A DNA stretch of 39,071 nt from Phycisphaerae bacterium (GCA_028277645.1 JANQFV010000071.1:1-39071), one strand, 5' to 3'. Counted from the stretch's first letter, positions 1-8,884 are shown. Notes: generated from the sequence alone by a model not told the origin. Numbers and translations: made by a program.

Positions 1-96
1 CGATTCGAGAAGCTCGCCACCCACTTCGTCGCCATGGTCACACTCGCCATGAGCCAACGCTGTCTGCGAATCCTCGATCCGTCAAACAGAACCTAG
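1..96 (+). CDS. 3' end of a probable IS5/IS4-type transposase (partial)
   Basis: The first reading frame is open from base 1 to a TAG stop at 94-96 and encodes 31 residues beginning RFEKLATHFVAMVTLAM. This resembles the C-terminal helix of IS5/IS4-type DDE transposases, which often read 'YEKLA.NFLA...LA.I...L'. Only the tail is inside the window, so neither the catalytic core nor the terminal inverted repeat can be checked. The stop shares the bases CTAG with the stop of the leftward ATPase gene, so the two genes converge with a 3-base overlap. The match is from memory of the family and the piece is short, so the call is tentative. Confidence 0.4.
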   Translation, partial: RFEKLATHFVAMVTLAMSQRCLRILDPSNRT

Positions 97-914
97 TCGT
101 TGCGCGCGTGTGCCGCCCGGGCACCGGGGCCGGCCGCGGCCTGGGCGTCAACGTAGGCTTTTACGACATCCTTGGGGTTCCCCGCGATCGCGATCTGACC
201 CTTATCCAGCCACACCGCGCGCGTACACATTTCTTCGACCAGCGCCATGCTGTGCGTCGCGACTACAACCGTCTTTCGATCATTGCGAAAACGGTCGAGG
301 ATCGAACCAGCCTTCGCGCGAAAGGCACTGTCCCCTACGCTCAGCACCTCGTCCAGCAGCAGCACGTCCGGGTCGATGTGGATCGCGATCGAGAAGCCCA
401 GCCGGCCACGCATGCCCGCCGAGTACGTCCGCACCGGTGCATCGATGAACCGGCCGAGCTCGCAGAACGCGACGATCTCATCGAAGCGCTCATCGATCTC
501 CCGCTTCGGCAGACCGAGGATGGACCCGTTCAGGTAGATGTTCTCGCGGCCACTCAGGTTCGGGTTGAACCCCACCCCGAAGCTCAGCAGGCACCCGACC
601 TTGCCGACCACGCGCACTTCGCCCTTGTCAGCCTCGTAGATGCCCGCCAGCGTCTTCAACAGCGTCGACTTACCGGTGCCGTTGCGGCCGACAACGCCGA
701 CGACGTCCCCCGGCCGTGCTTCGAAATCGATGCCGCGCAACGCCCAGAACTCGTTCGTCTCGCGCCCGTTCTCCGCCTGTTTGCGCGAGAGCAGCCCCAT
801 GAGCCGCACGAATGTCTCGCGCAGCGTAACCTCGGCGCGGTGATAGTGGATCAGGAACTTGACCCACACGTCGCGGGCGCTGATGCTCGGTTCCGGCAAC
901 ACGGGCTCAGACAT
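93..914 (-). CDS. ABC-2 polysaccharide exporter, ATP-binding subunit (Wzt/KpsT/TagH type)
   Basis: This 273-residue protein is the ATPase that powers export of a lipid-linked or capsular polysaccharide across the inner membrane. Visible motifs are Walker A GRNGTGKST (about 76-84, Lys82), the YSAGMRGRLGF signature typical of this subfamily rather than LSGGQ (about 164-174), and Walker B DVLLLDE (about 183-189, Glu189). It lacks the long C-terminal carbohydrate-binding extension of Wzt proteins that recognise capped O-antigen, so the KpsT/TagH arrangement fits better. I chose the ATG at 914 rather than an upstream in-frame start because it overlaps the permease stop by 8 bases, a coupling typical of these pairs. 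The gene end abuts a probable transposase, so the last residues (AAAGPGARAAHARND) may have been altered by an insertion. Confidence 0.9.
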   Translation of the reverse strand: MSEPVLPEPSISARDVWVKFLIHYHRAEVTLRETFVRLMGLLSRKQAENGRETNEFWALRGIDFEARPGDVVGVVGRNGTGKSTLLKTLAGIYEADKGEVRVVGKVGCLLSFGVGFNPNLSGRENIYLNGSILGLPKREIDERFDEIVAFCELGRFIDAPVRTYSAGMRGRLGFSIAIHIDPDVLLLDEVLSVGDSAFRAKAGSILDRFRNDRKTVVVATHSMALVEEMCTRAVWLDKGQIAIAGNPKDVVKAYVDAQAAAGPGARAAHARND

Positions 915-1743
915 ACTTGGCGAACTTCCCTTCACCGCGACTGAACAGACCGTAGCCGACCAGCAGCACACCCAGCGCACAGCCGAACACGTACGCCAAC
1001 TGCCACGGATCGGGCATCCGTTGTTCCGTCAGCCCCGCGCGATAGCTTTCCAGTAAACACGCCATCGGATTGAGCATGTAGTACGGCAGCACCCACTCCG
1101 GAATCCGCGTGCTCTCGCCACGTACGTAGTAGAGAATCGGGCTACCGTAAAAACCCAGCCGCAGCACGACCGTGGTGATGTTCGCAGTGTCGGCGAAGAA
1201 CGCGCCCAGATACGCCACAAAGTACGCGAGGCCAACCACCAGCATCAGTTGCAAAACGATCAACGGCACCATCCACAGCGCGTGCCACGACAGCGGCATG
1301 CGCGTGGCCATCAGTACGATTAGCAGGACGACCAGCCCCCACAGAAAGTCGTACAGCCGCGACAGCCCGATCGAAAGCGGGAACACCGACTTGGGAAAGC
1401 TGATCTCGCCGATGATGCCACGATTACCGCGAATGCAGTTCACCGCCTGCGAAGTGGCGCCGTCCAGAAACCGCCAAGCCAGGATACCGATGAACAGGTA
1501 CACCAGATAGGTGCCGACCCCGGACCGGCCTTGCCCCAACCACACCCCGAAGACTAGGAAGTAGACCCCCAGCGACATCGCCGGATCGAGCAGGTTCCAC
1601 AGGTTGCCCAGCACCTTGTTGCGGTGTCCCGCCTTCAGGTTGCTGACCACTAGATAACGAATCGTCTCTCGGCGGTTATAGAGCTGCTGCACGCGGTGCA
1701 GGAGGCTCGCGTGGCCGGTGTGCGTGGTAACAGTTGCGGTCAT
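907..1743 (-). CDS. ABC-2 polysaccharide exporter, permease subunit (Wzm/KpsM/TagG type)
   Basis: This 278-residue integral membrane protein forms the translocation channel for a surface polysaccharide together with the ATPase encoded just downstream. After a short cytoplasmic N-terminus (RRETIRYLVVSNLKAGHRNKV, an amphipathic gate-type segment) there are about six hydrophobic helices. The family pattern 'LGxLWNLLDPxxxLxVYFLVFG' is evident, as are a cytoplasmic NRGIIGEISFPKSVFPLS loop and LNPMACLLESYR near the C-terminus. The frame is open much further upstream, but the extra part is not membrane-like and runs antisense to the epimerase gene. The ATG at 1743 (MTATVTTHTGH) gives the usual family length. 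The gene is divergent from the epimerase gene. Confidence 0.88.
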   Translation of the reverse strand: MTATVTTHTGHASLLHRVQQLYNRRETIRYLVVSNLKAGHRNKVLGNLWNLLDPAMSLGVYFLVFGVWLGQGRSGVGTYLVYLFIGILAWRFLDGATSQAVNCIRGNRGIIGEISFPKSVFPLSIGLSRLYDFLWGLVVLLIVLMATRMPLSWHALWMVPLIVLQLMLVVGLAYFVAYLGAFFADTANITTVVLRLGFYGSPILYYVRGESTRIPEWVLPYYMLNPMACLLESYRAGLTEQRMPDPWQLAYVFGCALGVLLVGYGLFSRGEGKFAKYV

Positions 1744-1910
1744 TCCGTGTCCTGCATCCGCCTTGTTATCAGTCAGAAACGGCGCATCGCGCGCCCGGTG
1801 CGACGCGTGGAACAGCGCACAGGACCCGCGGGGCATCCCAAACGAACGGTCTCTAAAAGTCAAGACCGCCCCAGGCTCCTGCGCGATCGTGCAATCCCGC
1901 GCTCGTCGGC

Positions 1911-1916
1911 TATACT
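1911..1916 (+). promoter_or_regulatory. putative -10 element upstream of the epimerase gene
   Basis: TATACT lies 58 bases before the GTG start of the UDP-GlcNAc 2-epimerase gene, in the 231-base divergent space shared with the exporter permease. No good -35 hexamer is seen at 16-18 bases, so only the -10 is supported. Confidence 0.3.
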
Positions 1917-1974
1917 GAGCACGTCGGGTGTTGGGGTGCTGACGGTGTTGATCGCGAGCTTGAGGAGCCATCCG

Positions 1975-3072
1975 GTGAAAGTCCTGAATGTGTGCGGCGC
2001 GCGGCCGAACTTCATGAAGATCGCGCCATTGATGCGTGCGTTTCAGCAGCGCGCGGACTACGACGCGCGGCTCGTGCACACCGGCCAGCACTACGACGAG
2101 GCCATGAGCAAGGCCTTCTTCGACGACCTCAACCTGCCCCGCCCGGACATCAATCTCGAAGTGGGCAGCGCCTCGCACGCGGTTCAGACGGCGCGCATCA
2201 TGGAGCGCTTCGAGCCCGTCTGTCTCGACGAGCGGCCCGACGCCGTCCTCGTCGTTGGCGACGTGAACTCGACCATCGCTTGCGCGCTGGTCGCCGCCAA
2301 GCTGCACATTGCGATTATCCACGTTGAGGCAGGGCTGCGCAGCTTCGACCGCACCATGCCCGAAGAGGTCAACCGCGTTCTCACCGACGCGATCAGCGAT
2401 CTGCTGTTCGTCACTGAACCCTCCGGCGTCGAGAATCTCACGCGCGAGGGCGTCCCGGCGGATCGCATCCACCTGGTCGGTAACGTGATGATCGACACGC
2501 TGCGCGCCCAGCAGGCCCTCGCCGAGCAGTCCGACGTGCTCGCACGCCTCGAACTCACGCCACGCGGCTACGGCGTGCTCACGCTGCACCGCCCGGCGAC
2601 CGTCGATGATCCCGCCGTCCTCGGCGGCGTCTGCGATGCGTTCGAGCGGATCCAGGCGGAACTGCCACTTGCCTTCCCGCTGCACCCGCGCACGCGGAAC
2701 AACATGCGGCAGTCCGGAATTCTCGCGCGGCTCGAGGCCATGCCCGGCATGCGGCTTCTCGATCCGCTCGGCTACCTCGATTTCCTCAAGCTGACCAGCA
2801 GTGCTGCGGTCGTCCTCACTGATTCCGGCGGCATTCAGGAAGAGACCACGGTCCTGGGTGTGCCGTGCCTGACGCTTCGTGAGAACACCGAGCGGCCCAT
2901 CACGATTGACCAGGGCACGAACCAGCTCGTCGGCGTAGCACCGGACCGCATTCTGGGCGCGTTCGAATCCGTGCGCAAAGGCGAACTCGAACATCGCGTG
3001 CCCGATCTGTGGGACGGGCAAGCCGCCGAGCGCATCGCCGACGTCATGCTGAAGTGGCACACGGCGCGCTGA
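1975..3072 (+). CDS. wecB: UDP-N-acetylglucosamine 2-epimerase (non-hydrolysing)
   Basis: This 365-residue cytoplasmic enzyme interconverts UDP-GlcNAc and UDP-ManNAc, a precursor for ManNAc-containing surface glycans. Recognisable family blocks, in order, are the N-terminal GARPNFMKIAPL, TGQHYDEAMS, GDVNST, HVEAGLRSFDRTMPEEVNR, GNVMIDTL, TLHRP, PLHPRTRNN and DSGGIQEETTVLGVPCLTLR followed by NTERPITIDQGTNQLVG. The last two regions bind the UDP moiety. The frame is open upstream, but the GTG at 1975 is preceded at 7 bases by GAGGAG (1962-1967), and the conserved domain begins right there (VKVLNVCGARPNF). Its neighbour on the other strand is a polysaccharide exporter, which fits a role in envelope glycan assembly. 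Confidence 0.95.
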   Translation: MKVLNVCGARPNFMKIAPLMRAFQQRADYDARLVHTGQHYDEAMSKAFFDDLNLPRPDINLEVGSASHAVQTARIMERFEPVCLDERPDAVLVVGDVNSTIACALVAAKLHIAIIHVEAGLRSFDRTMPEEVNRVLTDAISDLLFVTEPSGVENLTREGVPADRIHLVGNVMIDTLRAQQALAEQSDVLARLELTPRGYGVLTLHRPATVDDPAVLGGVCDAFERIQAELPLAFPLHPRTRNNMRQSGILARLEAMPGMRLLDPLGYLDFLKLTSSAAVVLTDSGGIQEETTVLGVPCLTLRENTERPITIDQGTNQLVGVAPDRILGAFESVRKGELEHRVPDLWDGQAAERIADVMLKWHTAR

Positions 3073-3108
3073 TCTATTTCCCGAACCCGACCGTGCAGAA
3101 CACCAACC

Positions 3109-3735
3109 GTGACCAGGCTGCCCAATAGACGCCAATGGCTTCGCCGGTACGCATGGCCGGCGCTGGTGACGTCGGGGCTCTGCGTCGTATGGGCCGGCGT
3201 TGTTATCGCGCTTCTGTATTGGAAGCTCGGCATCACGACGAGCATCAACGGTCGCCGGCTCACGTTCAGCGAAAACGTGCTGCTGTACCTCCCCGGGGGC
3301 GCCGTCTGTGCGCTGGGCGTCCATCTGGTCTTTCTACTCATCCTCTGGGCGACCTGTCGTCCGTTCCGCTGGTGGGTCTGGGCACTCGTGGTGTTTATTG
3401 CCGGCACGCCGGTGGCTGTCGAATGTGGCCGTCGGGTCGCCGAGTACCTGTGGCAACTGAATCGCAGCGCTGCTGCGTGGGAAGCAACATTCGCTCCGGC
3501 GACCGGTATGTTTGCCGGCTGGGGACTTACGCTTCTGGCGGACTGGATATTGAATATCCGCCGCCAGCGCACACACAAACAGCTCATCGCCGCCGGACGC
3601 TGCGTTTCGTGCGGCTACGACCTGCGGGCGCAGATTGCGACCGGCCGCTCCAGTTGCCCCGAGTGCGGCACTGTTATCACCCCCTCGACGAGCAGTGAGG
3701 AACTCCCGTATCGCAACGGCTCGTCGGCGCGGTAG
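3109..3735 (+). CDS. membrane protein with C-terminal zinc ribbon, function unknown
   Basis: The gene encodes 208 residues starting at a GTG. The N-terminal two thirds hold about four hydrophobic helices (near 14-36, 58-80, 84-100 and 125-145). The C-terminal part carries a treble-clef-like zinc ribbon, CVSCGYDLRAQ...SSCPECG, i.e. C-x2-C-x(n)-C-x2-C. This fold at the end of small membrane proteins is very common in Phycisphaerae, and two more copies of the layout occur at 37065 and 37594. No enzymatic motif is visible. The gene lies 36 bases after the epimerase gene and may be co-transcribed with it. The role is unknown. Confidence 0.75.
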   Translation: MTRLPNRRQWLRRYAWPALVTSGLCVVWAGVVIALLYWKLGITTSINGRRLTFSENVLLYLPGGAVCALGVHLVFLLILWATCRPFRWWVWALVVFIAGTPVAVECGRRVAEYLWQLNRSAAAWEATFAPATGMFAGWGLTLLADWILNIRRQRTHKQLIAAGRCVSCGYDLRAQIATGRSSCPECGTVITPSTSSEELPYRNGSSAR

Positions 3736-3801
3736 AATCGCGGCAGCGGCGGGTGATTCGACGGCATGTGGCAGCAGCAAGTGTGACCGCGAGGTGTTGC
3801 G

Positions 3802-5664
3802 ATGCACCGGACCACCGTCTCATCAAGACGCCGCGCTCGGATCGCAATGTGGTGGTGCGCTCTCGCGCTTCTGCCATACGGCGCATGCGCCCCCCAACCG
3901 GACTCCGAGTACATACCGATGGACGACGGCACGCAGATCGCCGTCGACGTCTGGCTGCCACTGCACGCGGAGCTCGGACCAGTACCCACCGTCATGCGCT
4001 TCGGTCGCTACTGGCGCGACTACGAGTTGCCGAAGATTCTCGGCGACGCGCTCGGCCGCTATCCAAAGCACGTCTCATGGCTCAACGCGGCCGGCTATGC
4101 GGTCGTGATGGTCGATGTCCGCGGCAGTGGAGCGTCGTTCGGCACGTCGACAACGCCCTGGTCACCTCGTGAAATTCAGGACTACCTGCAGGTCGTCGAC
4201 TGGGCCCTGGACCAACCCTGGTGCGACGGAAACCTCGGCGCCTACGGCGTCTCCTACGACGGTGTCGCCGCAGACTGGCTCGCCGCACTCAAGCACCCCG
4301 CCGTCCGCGCCGTTCTGTCCGCTTATCCCTATGCCGACGTGTATCGCGACGTCAGTCATCCCGGCGGTCTGCTCAACGACCGCTTCATCCGGGCCTGGGG
4401 CGACCTGAACTACGCGATGGATCGCAACGACCCCAGCTTCATCGACATCCTCGCCAGTGCCGATCCCGCCAGCTTCTTCGCTCGCGCTTACGAACTCATC
4501 GAATTCCTTTTCCGCGGCGTCCGCCCCGTCGAGGACAACTTCGGCCTGCTGATCGATGCGCTGGCCGATCATCAGGCCAACACCCACGTGTACGAAGCGA
4601 CGCGCACGCTCGAGTTCCGTGACGACGCTTTCGAGGACGTCACGATCGACGCGATCAGCCCGTTGCTCGGTGCGCCGGACCAGCAGCGCACTGCCGCCAT
4701 TCGCCGGGTGGTCGGCTGGCTCGATGCCGGTACGGCCCGTGGTGCGCTCGCCAGCTACAACACGCTCGACTGCGCGCACCACGTGCTGGTGATCGCGCCA
4801 CAGAACCACTCCGGCAGCTACGTCACGGATCCCTACAACCCGCGCTCGCCGGCGCAGGTCGCTTCTATGGTCGTCATCAACGATCTCTGGCGGGCCGTAC
4901 CGTTTTTCGACCAGTTCCTCACCGCAACGCCCACGGTCGAGCCCAGGCGGGAGATCTACTACTACACCTATGTCGACAACGTCTTCCAGCGCACAACCGT
5001 CTGGCCGCCAGCGGGCATCGAGCTGCAACGCTGGTATCTCGCCGCTGATGACAGTCTGTCGACCGCTGCGCCAGCCGACGAACCCGGCACTGACACCTAC
5101 ACCGTCGATTTTTCCGTCACGACCGGATCGTACAACCGCTGGTTCAGCGGGCTGGCGGGCGCACCGATTCACTATCCTGATCGCGCCGTGCAAGACCAGC
5201 GCTTACTGGTGTATGACTCACCGCCGTTTGAGGTCGACGTCGAGTTGACCGGTCATCCCGTGCTCAGCCTGCAAGTGGCGTCGACGTATGAGGACGGCGC
5301 CTTCATCGCGTATCTGGAAGATGTCGCGCCCGACGGCTACGTCGCGTATTTGTCCGAAGGGCAGCTTCGCGCGGTGCAACGCCGCGTTTCCGATCAGGTG
5401 CCGCCGGTCGCGATCTTCGGGCCCTACCACACATTCCGCCGTGAAGACGCGCAGCCGCTTGTGCCCGGCGAAGTGGCTGAGATCACATTCGATCTGCTGC
5501 CGATCTCAACGGTCATCCGCGCCGGGCACCGCGTGCGCCTGGCGCTCTCCGGTCAGGATGCCGGCACGTTTCGCCGCTACCCAGACTTCGGCACGCCGAC
5601 CTGGACGGTACACCGCAACGCCGTGCATGCGTCGTACATCGATCTGCCCCTGAAGCCGCGGTGA
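3802..5664 (+). CDS. CocE/NonD-type S15 family hydrolase, exported
   Basis: This 620-residue alpha/beta hydrolase belongs to the X-Pro dipeptidyl-peptidase/cocaine esterase superfamily, whose members cleave acyl, ester or peptide bonds. The N-terminus is a signal sequence ending LALLPYGAC, with Cys29 in an imperfect lipobox, so it may be a lipoprotein. The nucleophile elbow is GVSYDG, with Ser151 as nucleophile. VGWLDAG (Asp308) and QNHSGS (His336) are the likely remaining triad members. VMVDVRGSGAS (about 102-112) is the typical oxyanion-side strand. The last 200 residues form the jelly-roll C-terminal domain, including LPISTVIRAGHRVRLALSGQDAG. The start at 3802 follows GAGGTG at 6 bases. 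The substrate cannot be read from sequence. Confidence 0.88.
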   Translation: MHRTTVSSRRRARIAMWWCALALLPYGACAPQPDSEYIPMDDGTQIAVDVWLPLHAELGPVPTVMRFGRYWRDYELPKILGDALGRYPKHVSWLNAAGYAVVMVDVRGSGASFGTSTTPWSPREIQDYLQVVDWALDQPWCDGNLGAYGVSYDGVAADWLAALKHPAVRAVLSAYPYADVYRDVSHPGGLLNDRFIRAWGDLNYAMDRNDPSFIDILASADPASFFARAYELIEFLFRGVRPVEDNFGLLIDALADHQANTHVYEATRTLEFRDDAFEDVTIDAISPLLGAPDQQRTAAIRRVVGWLDAGTARGALASYNTLDCAHHVLVIAPQNHSGSYVTDPYNPRSPAQVASMVVINDLWRAVPFFDQFLTATPTVEPRREIYYYTYVDNVFQRTTVWPPAGIELQRWYLAADDSLSTAAPADEPGTDTYTVDFSVTTGSYNRWFSGLAGAPIHYPDRAVQDQRLLVYDSPPFEVDVELTGHPVLSLQVASTYEDGAFIAYLEDVAPDGYVAYLSEGQLRAVQRRVSDQVPPVAIFGPYHTFRREDAQPLVPGEVAEITFDLLPISTVIRAGHRVRLALSGQDAGTFRRYPDFGTPTWTVHRNAVHASYIDLPLKPR

Positions 5665-5670
5665 GTCATT

Positions 5671-5690
5671 GTCCCCCCTTGAGGGGGGAC
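5671..5690. repeat. GC-rich intergenic hairpin, TTGA loop
   Basis: A perfect 8-bp stem (GTCCCCCC / GGGGGGAC) closes a TTGA loop 7 bases after the hydrolase stop. It is followed by CACAGGGGGGTG. It sits at a 3' end between convergent genes and could slow or stop transcription, but it has no T-run. Confidence 0.6.
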
Positions 5691-5723
5691 CACAGGGGGG
5701 TGATACAACAGACCGAGAAAGGA

Positions 5724-5758
5724 GCTCGACCCACCCCGACCTCCCTCTGTCAGGGAGG
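5724..5758. repeat. GC-rich intergenic repeat of the GCTCGACCC...CCTCCCT...AGGGAGG family
   Basis: GCTCGACCCACCCCGA is followed by a 7-bp stem CCTCCCT/AGGGAGG with a CTGTC loop (5740-5758). Related copies are at 21358, 29401 and 36851 (the last in reverse orientation), so this is a dispersed family. Confidence 0.6.
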
Positions 5759-5812
5759 GAAGCTATGACCGGCCGTTTGTTGTACGGGCTTGGCGTAGAT
5801 AGTGTGGCGTAC

Positions 5813-8800
5813 TCACCAATTCAATGTCACCAACAGCTTCTCGTCCGCGACGAGCGCGACGGCATTCGGCAACTCAATTACGCACCGATCATCCTTCATC
5901 ACGTACGACGCCTCCAGCTCCGTCTCGTCAATGGTGGAGTCTGCGGCGCGCACGTGCCGCACATCGACCCGCCGCACGCGCACGCCCTCCGGCGGCGTCA
6001 GTTCGAGTTTGCGTAGCCGAAGTTTGCCATGTGCCACCAGGACACAGTTCACCTGCACGTTCGGGCCGCGCTCCTGTGCGAGCGTGCCCCAGCCCTCGCC
6101 GGCACAGAAGAACGCTTCGAAATCGTCCGGCTGCAATCGCGGCGCAAAGCTCAACGTGCCCGCGGGGCCGTCAAACGTGAACCCCATCAATGCGTGCCGA
6201 ACGCCCCAGCACGCCAATGCCCGCGCGTAATGATCGCCGCACTCGACCTCGTTCCACGGGTTATGTTTCACGCCGTCGTAGCGCTGGTCGATTCCGCGCA
6301 CGATCTGTAGCGCCTCATCGACCAGCCCCTCCCACGCGAGCCCGGCCGCGACCTGGTACTCGATGCCCGTCCAAACCTCGTTACGGTAGCGCACCGGCTC
6401 ATCCGGACGCCCACCGCGGGGCCACGTGCAGTTCAAGAGGCCCGGCTCTCCGGCCCGCGCAAACCAGCGCTCGGGCGGATGCTGCGCGTTGTACGGCCCG
6501 ACGTCCGGCGCCCAGTTGTGCTGGTACACCGCGCGCAGCGCACTGCGGATCTGATCCCGCGGATACAGCTCGCCGAGCCCGAGCTGATGCGCCCAGTTCT
6601 GGCCGAAGAGCTGATCGCTGAGGCAACCACTGCCGTACTGCCACGGCCGTTTGTCACCGGCGGAAATCTGCTGCTCGTAGTACTCGCCGTTGAACAGGTG
6701 CTCGGCCGTCCAGGCGCCGCCGCGATCGGCGATGGCCTGATATCGCGCTGCCGTCTCCGTTTCGTCCATCGCCATCGCCATGACCGCTCCGGCGCGCAGG
6801 GCCGCAATGTACAACGCGCCGACAAACGTATTCGGCCCAGCCAGATCGATGTCGTACGTCGTGTGTTGCCGTCCGTGCTCGATGATCCCGTTTTCGTCAG
6901 GATCGTGGCTGATCAGATGTTCCAGCGCAAGCTTGATCTTCGTCCAGTTGCGCTGGAGGAACTGGAGGTCGCCGCTGTTGCGGTGTTCGCGATAGCTCTT
7001 GAGGATCGTGCCGGCCTGGCCGTCGGCGGCGAAGCGGTCGTCACCGCGAAAGCCGACGAGTCCGGTTGTCTCATCGAGTGCCTCGCCGAAGTCCTGCCTC
7101 TCCCGCACCGAGCGCGCCAGTTCGGGGAACAGATACGCGTGTGCCTGTGCGTAGTTCCACACGTGCGTACACGTGCCCGGGCAGCAACCGACGCCTTCCC
7201 ACGCCCAGAAGCGCCCGTCACGCCGCCATTGCACCGTTTCGGTCGCAAGCGTCGAAACCGGCATCATCAGCCGCTCGTTCAGCCACCACGGCATCGTGCT
7301 GCGCCGATAGTAGTTCTCACAAAAGAGCAGCGTCTTGGCGCGCAGCTCAGCGAGGCGCTCGGAGAGCTTCTGCGCGACGTTAAGCGCGTCATAAGCCCGC
7401 GTTGTGTAGTGCCGATTTGGCGCTCCGAGCAGGTTGGGGAAGTGCCACGCGATCACGATCGTCACTTCACGCGTCGCGCCCGGGGCCAGCTTGAAGTCCT
7501 TCCGCAGCGTCCCTACGCACGGCTCGTGCATGCTGCGGTGTACGATGCCGGAGCGCATGCGTCGTGGTTGCTTCAAACTGCTCAGGAATTTCTCACGTCC
7601 GGGCCATAACGGCGTGACGTCGCCCGAGTCCAGCAATGCGAGCGCCAGCGAGCCGTAGTCGATCGCGGATTTGTCCAAAGCCGTGAGCGTCTTGGGCAGC
7701 GTGTTCGAAAGCGCGATGTCGTCGACGTTGATGTGTCCCCACGCCCCTTGGTGCTGATCGACGATTTCGAGATGGCCGCGCTTGCCGAGCAACGGCCGCA
7801 GGTCCCACGCAATCAGATCCAACCACTCGTTGTTGCGCCCCGTCGCCGTGCGCACCACCTTACCGTTCACGACGAGATTAACGCACGTCTGCCCGGGATG
7901 CAGGCCGCCGCCGACACGCAGTGTCATGAACGGCAGATCGATGTCAAACGGATCGCTCGTCAACTTCCCGACCGTACGGTCGCCGCCGAGGTAACTGTTC
8001 ACGAGGCGTTTTCCGGAGTAGGCGTGTACCTCCTGCTGATTAGGCAGCGTTCCTTCGACCGGGGTCGTGCCGAACGCGTCGCCGGTGACGGTCCAGCCTT
8101 CGTAGTCGCCCGACTCGAAGTCGGCGATCACGTGTGTCGTCGGTTCGCGCAGCCGCGGGAAGTCCCGCTCGATCGTCTCCATGATCAGCGCGTTGAACTT
8201 GCCCTGCACGTGACGTCGATTCTGACGCAGCAGCGTGGCCGTGCTGCCGTGATTCCAACAGGTGAAGTTCTCCAGCCAGCCGCCGAGCGCGACCTTCAGG
8301 TTCTGCTCCGTCGGATTCGTCACGGAGAAGCGCAAGACCGTCGCCGGCCAACCGGAATCCGCGGCTTCCAGCGGACAGAACGGGCTGAACACCTCCAGGT
8401 CTACATCCACCGGCGGCACGGTTTTGTCCGCAGCGCGATAGCGGATCAGGGCCCGTGGATACTCGCCGATGAACTCAATCGCGTCGTATGCGCTCTGATC
8501 CAGTGTCGCCACGACCTGTTCGCCATCGGCGTCGGTAGTGCGGATCGCGAAGCCCTGCTCAATGACGGAATCCGGTCGGTACGTGCGGTAACACTCGGCC
8601 CCGTATCCGGTGAAGCAAGACAGACCATCTACTTGCCAGCACGCCAGCGTGCCGTCGCCCCGCACGTAGAGCTGCCCCGCCCCGATGCCGCCACACGGCA
8701 TGCCGATCGTATACAACGCTTCCCCGCGGTAGATGCGCTGCTCGCCGCGCTGGCGCAACGCGACCAACTCGGCCGGTGACACGCCTTTGTCCGCCGGCAC

Positions 8801-8884
8801 CAGATGCTTGTCAGCCGCCGCGCTCGCGACCGTCGTCAGCACCGCTAGGACCGTGGCTATCTGGATTACCCGTCGTGAAAGCAT
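5813..8884 (-). CDS. GH116-type glycoside hydrolase (GBA2-like beta-glucosidase family), exported, with inserted beta-sandwich module
   Basis: The product has 1023 residues from the ATG at 8884. That ATG has AGAGAGG 8 bases upstream, better placed than for the GTG at 8893. A signal peptide (about 1-22, ending VASA) is present. GMPCGGIGAGQLYVRGDGTLACW matches the N-terminal GH116 domain. The catalytic (alpha/alpha)6 domain has GRFWAWEG...THVWNYAQ, aligning with the GRFAYLEG nucleophile box of human GBA2 (here Glu563), and DENGIIEHGRQHTTYDIDL, aligning with the acid/base box (Asp678). Between the two domains, residues about 252-394, lies an extra module (DFESGDYEGWTVTGDAFGT...GGWGHINVDDI type) that I know from planctomycete GH32-like secreted sugar hydrolases. 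The likely role is hydrolysis of beta-glycosides outside the cytoplasm; the actual sugar specificity is open. Confidence 0.85.
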   Translation of the reverse strand: MLSRRVIQIATVLAVLTTVASAAADKHLVPADKGVSPAELVALRQRGEQRIYRGEALYTIGMPCGGIGAGQLYVRGDGTLACWQVDGLSCFTGYGAECYRTYRPDSVIEQGFAIRTTDADGEQVVATLDQSAYDAIEFIGEYPRALIRYRAADKTVPPVDVDLEVFSPFCPLEAADSGWPATVLRFSVTNPTEQNLKVALGGWLENFTCWNHGSTATLLRQNRRHVQGKFNALIMETIERDFPRLREPTTHVIADFESGDYEGWTVTGDAFGTTPVEGTLPNQQEVHAYSGKRLVNSYLGGDRTVGKLTSDPFDIDLPFMTLRVGGGLHPGQTCVNLVVNGKVVRTATGRNNEWLDLIAWDLRPLLGKRGHLEIVDQHQGAWGHINVDDIALSNTLPKTLTALDKSAIDYGSLALALLDSGDVTPLWPGREKFLSSLKQPRRMRSGIVHRSMHEPCVGTLRKDFKLAPGATREVTIVIAWHFPNLLGAPNRHYTTRAYDALNVAQKLSERLAELRAKTLLFCENYYRRSTMPWWLNERLMMPVSTLATETVQWRRDGRFWAWEGVGCCPGTCTHVWNYAQAHAYLFPELARSVRERQDFGEALDETTGLVGFRGDDRFAADGQAGTILKSYREHRNSGDLQFLQRNWTKIKLALEHLISHDPDENGIIEHGRQHTTYDIDLAGPNTFVGALYIAALRAGAVMAMAMDETETAARYQAIADRGGAWTAEHLFNGEYYEQQISAGDKRPWQYGSGCLSDQLFGQNWAHQLGLGELYPRDQIRSALRAVYQHNWAPDVGPYNAQHPPERWFARAGEPGLLNCTWPRGGRPDEPVRYRNEVWTGIEYQVAAGLAWEGLVDEALQIVRGIDQRYDGVKHNPWNEVECGDHYARALACWGVRHALMGFTFDGPAGTLSFAPRLQPDDFEAFFCAGEGWGTLAQERGPNVQVNCVLVAHGKLRLRKLELTPPEGVRVRRVDVRHVRAADSTIDETELEASYVMKDDRCVIELPNAVALVADEKLLVTLNW

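Noticed and set aside
1744..3324. Upstream extension of the permease frame (to 3324)
   Set aside because: The extension is antisense to the epimerase gene and is not membrane-like; the ATG at 1743 gives the family length.
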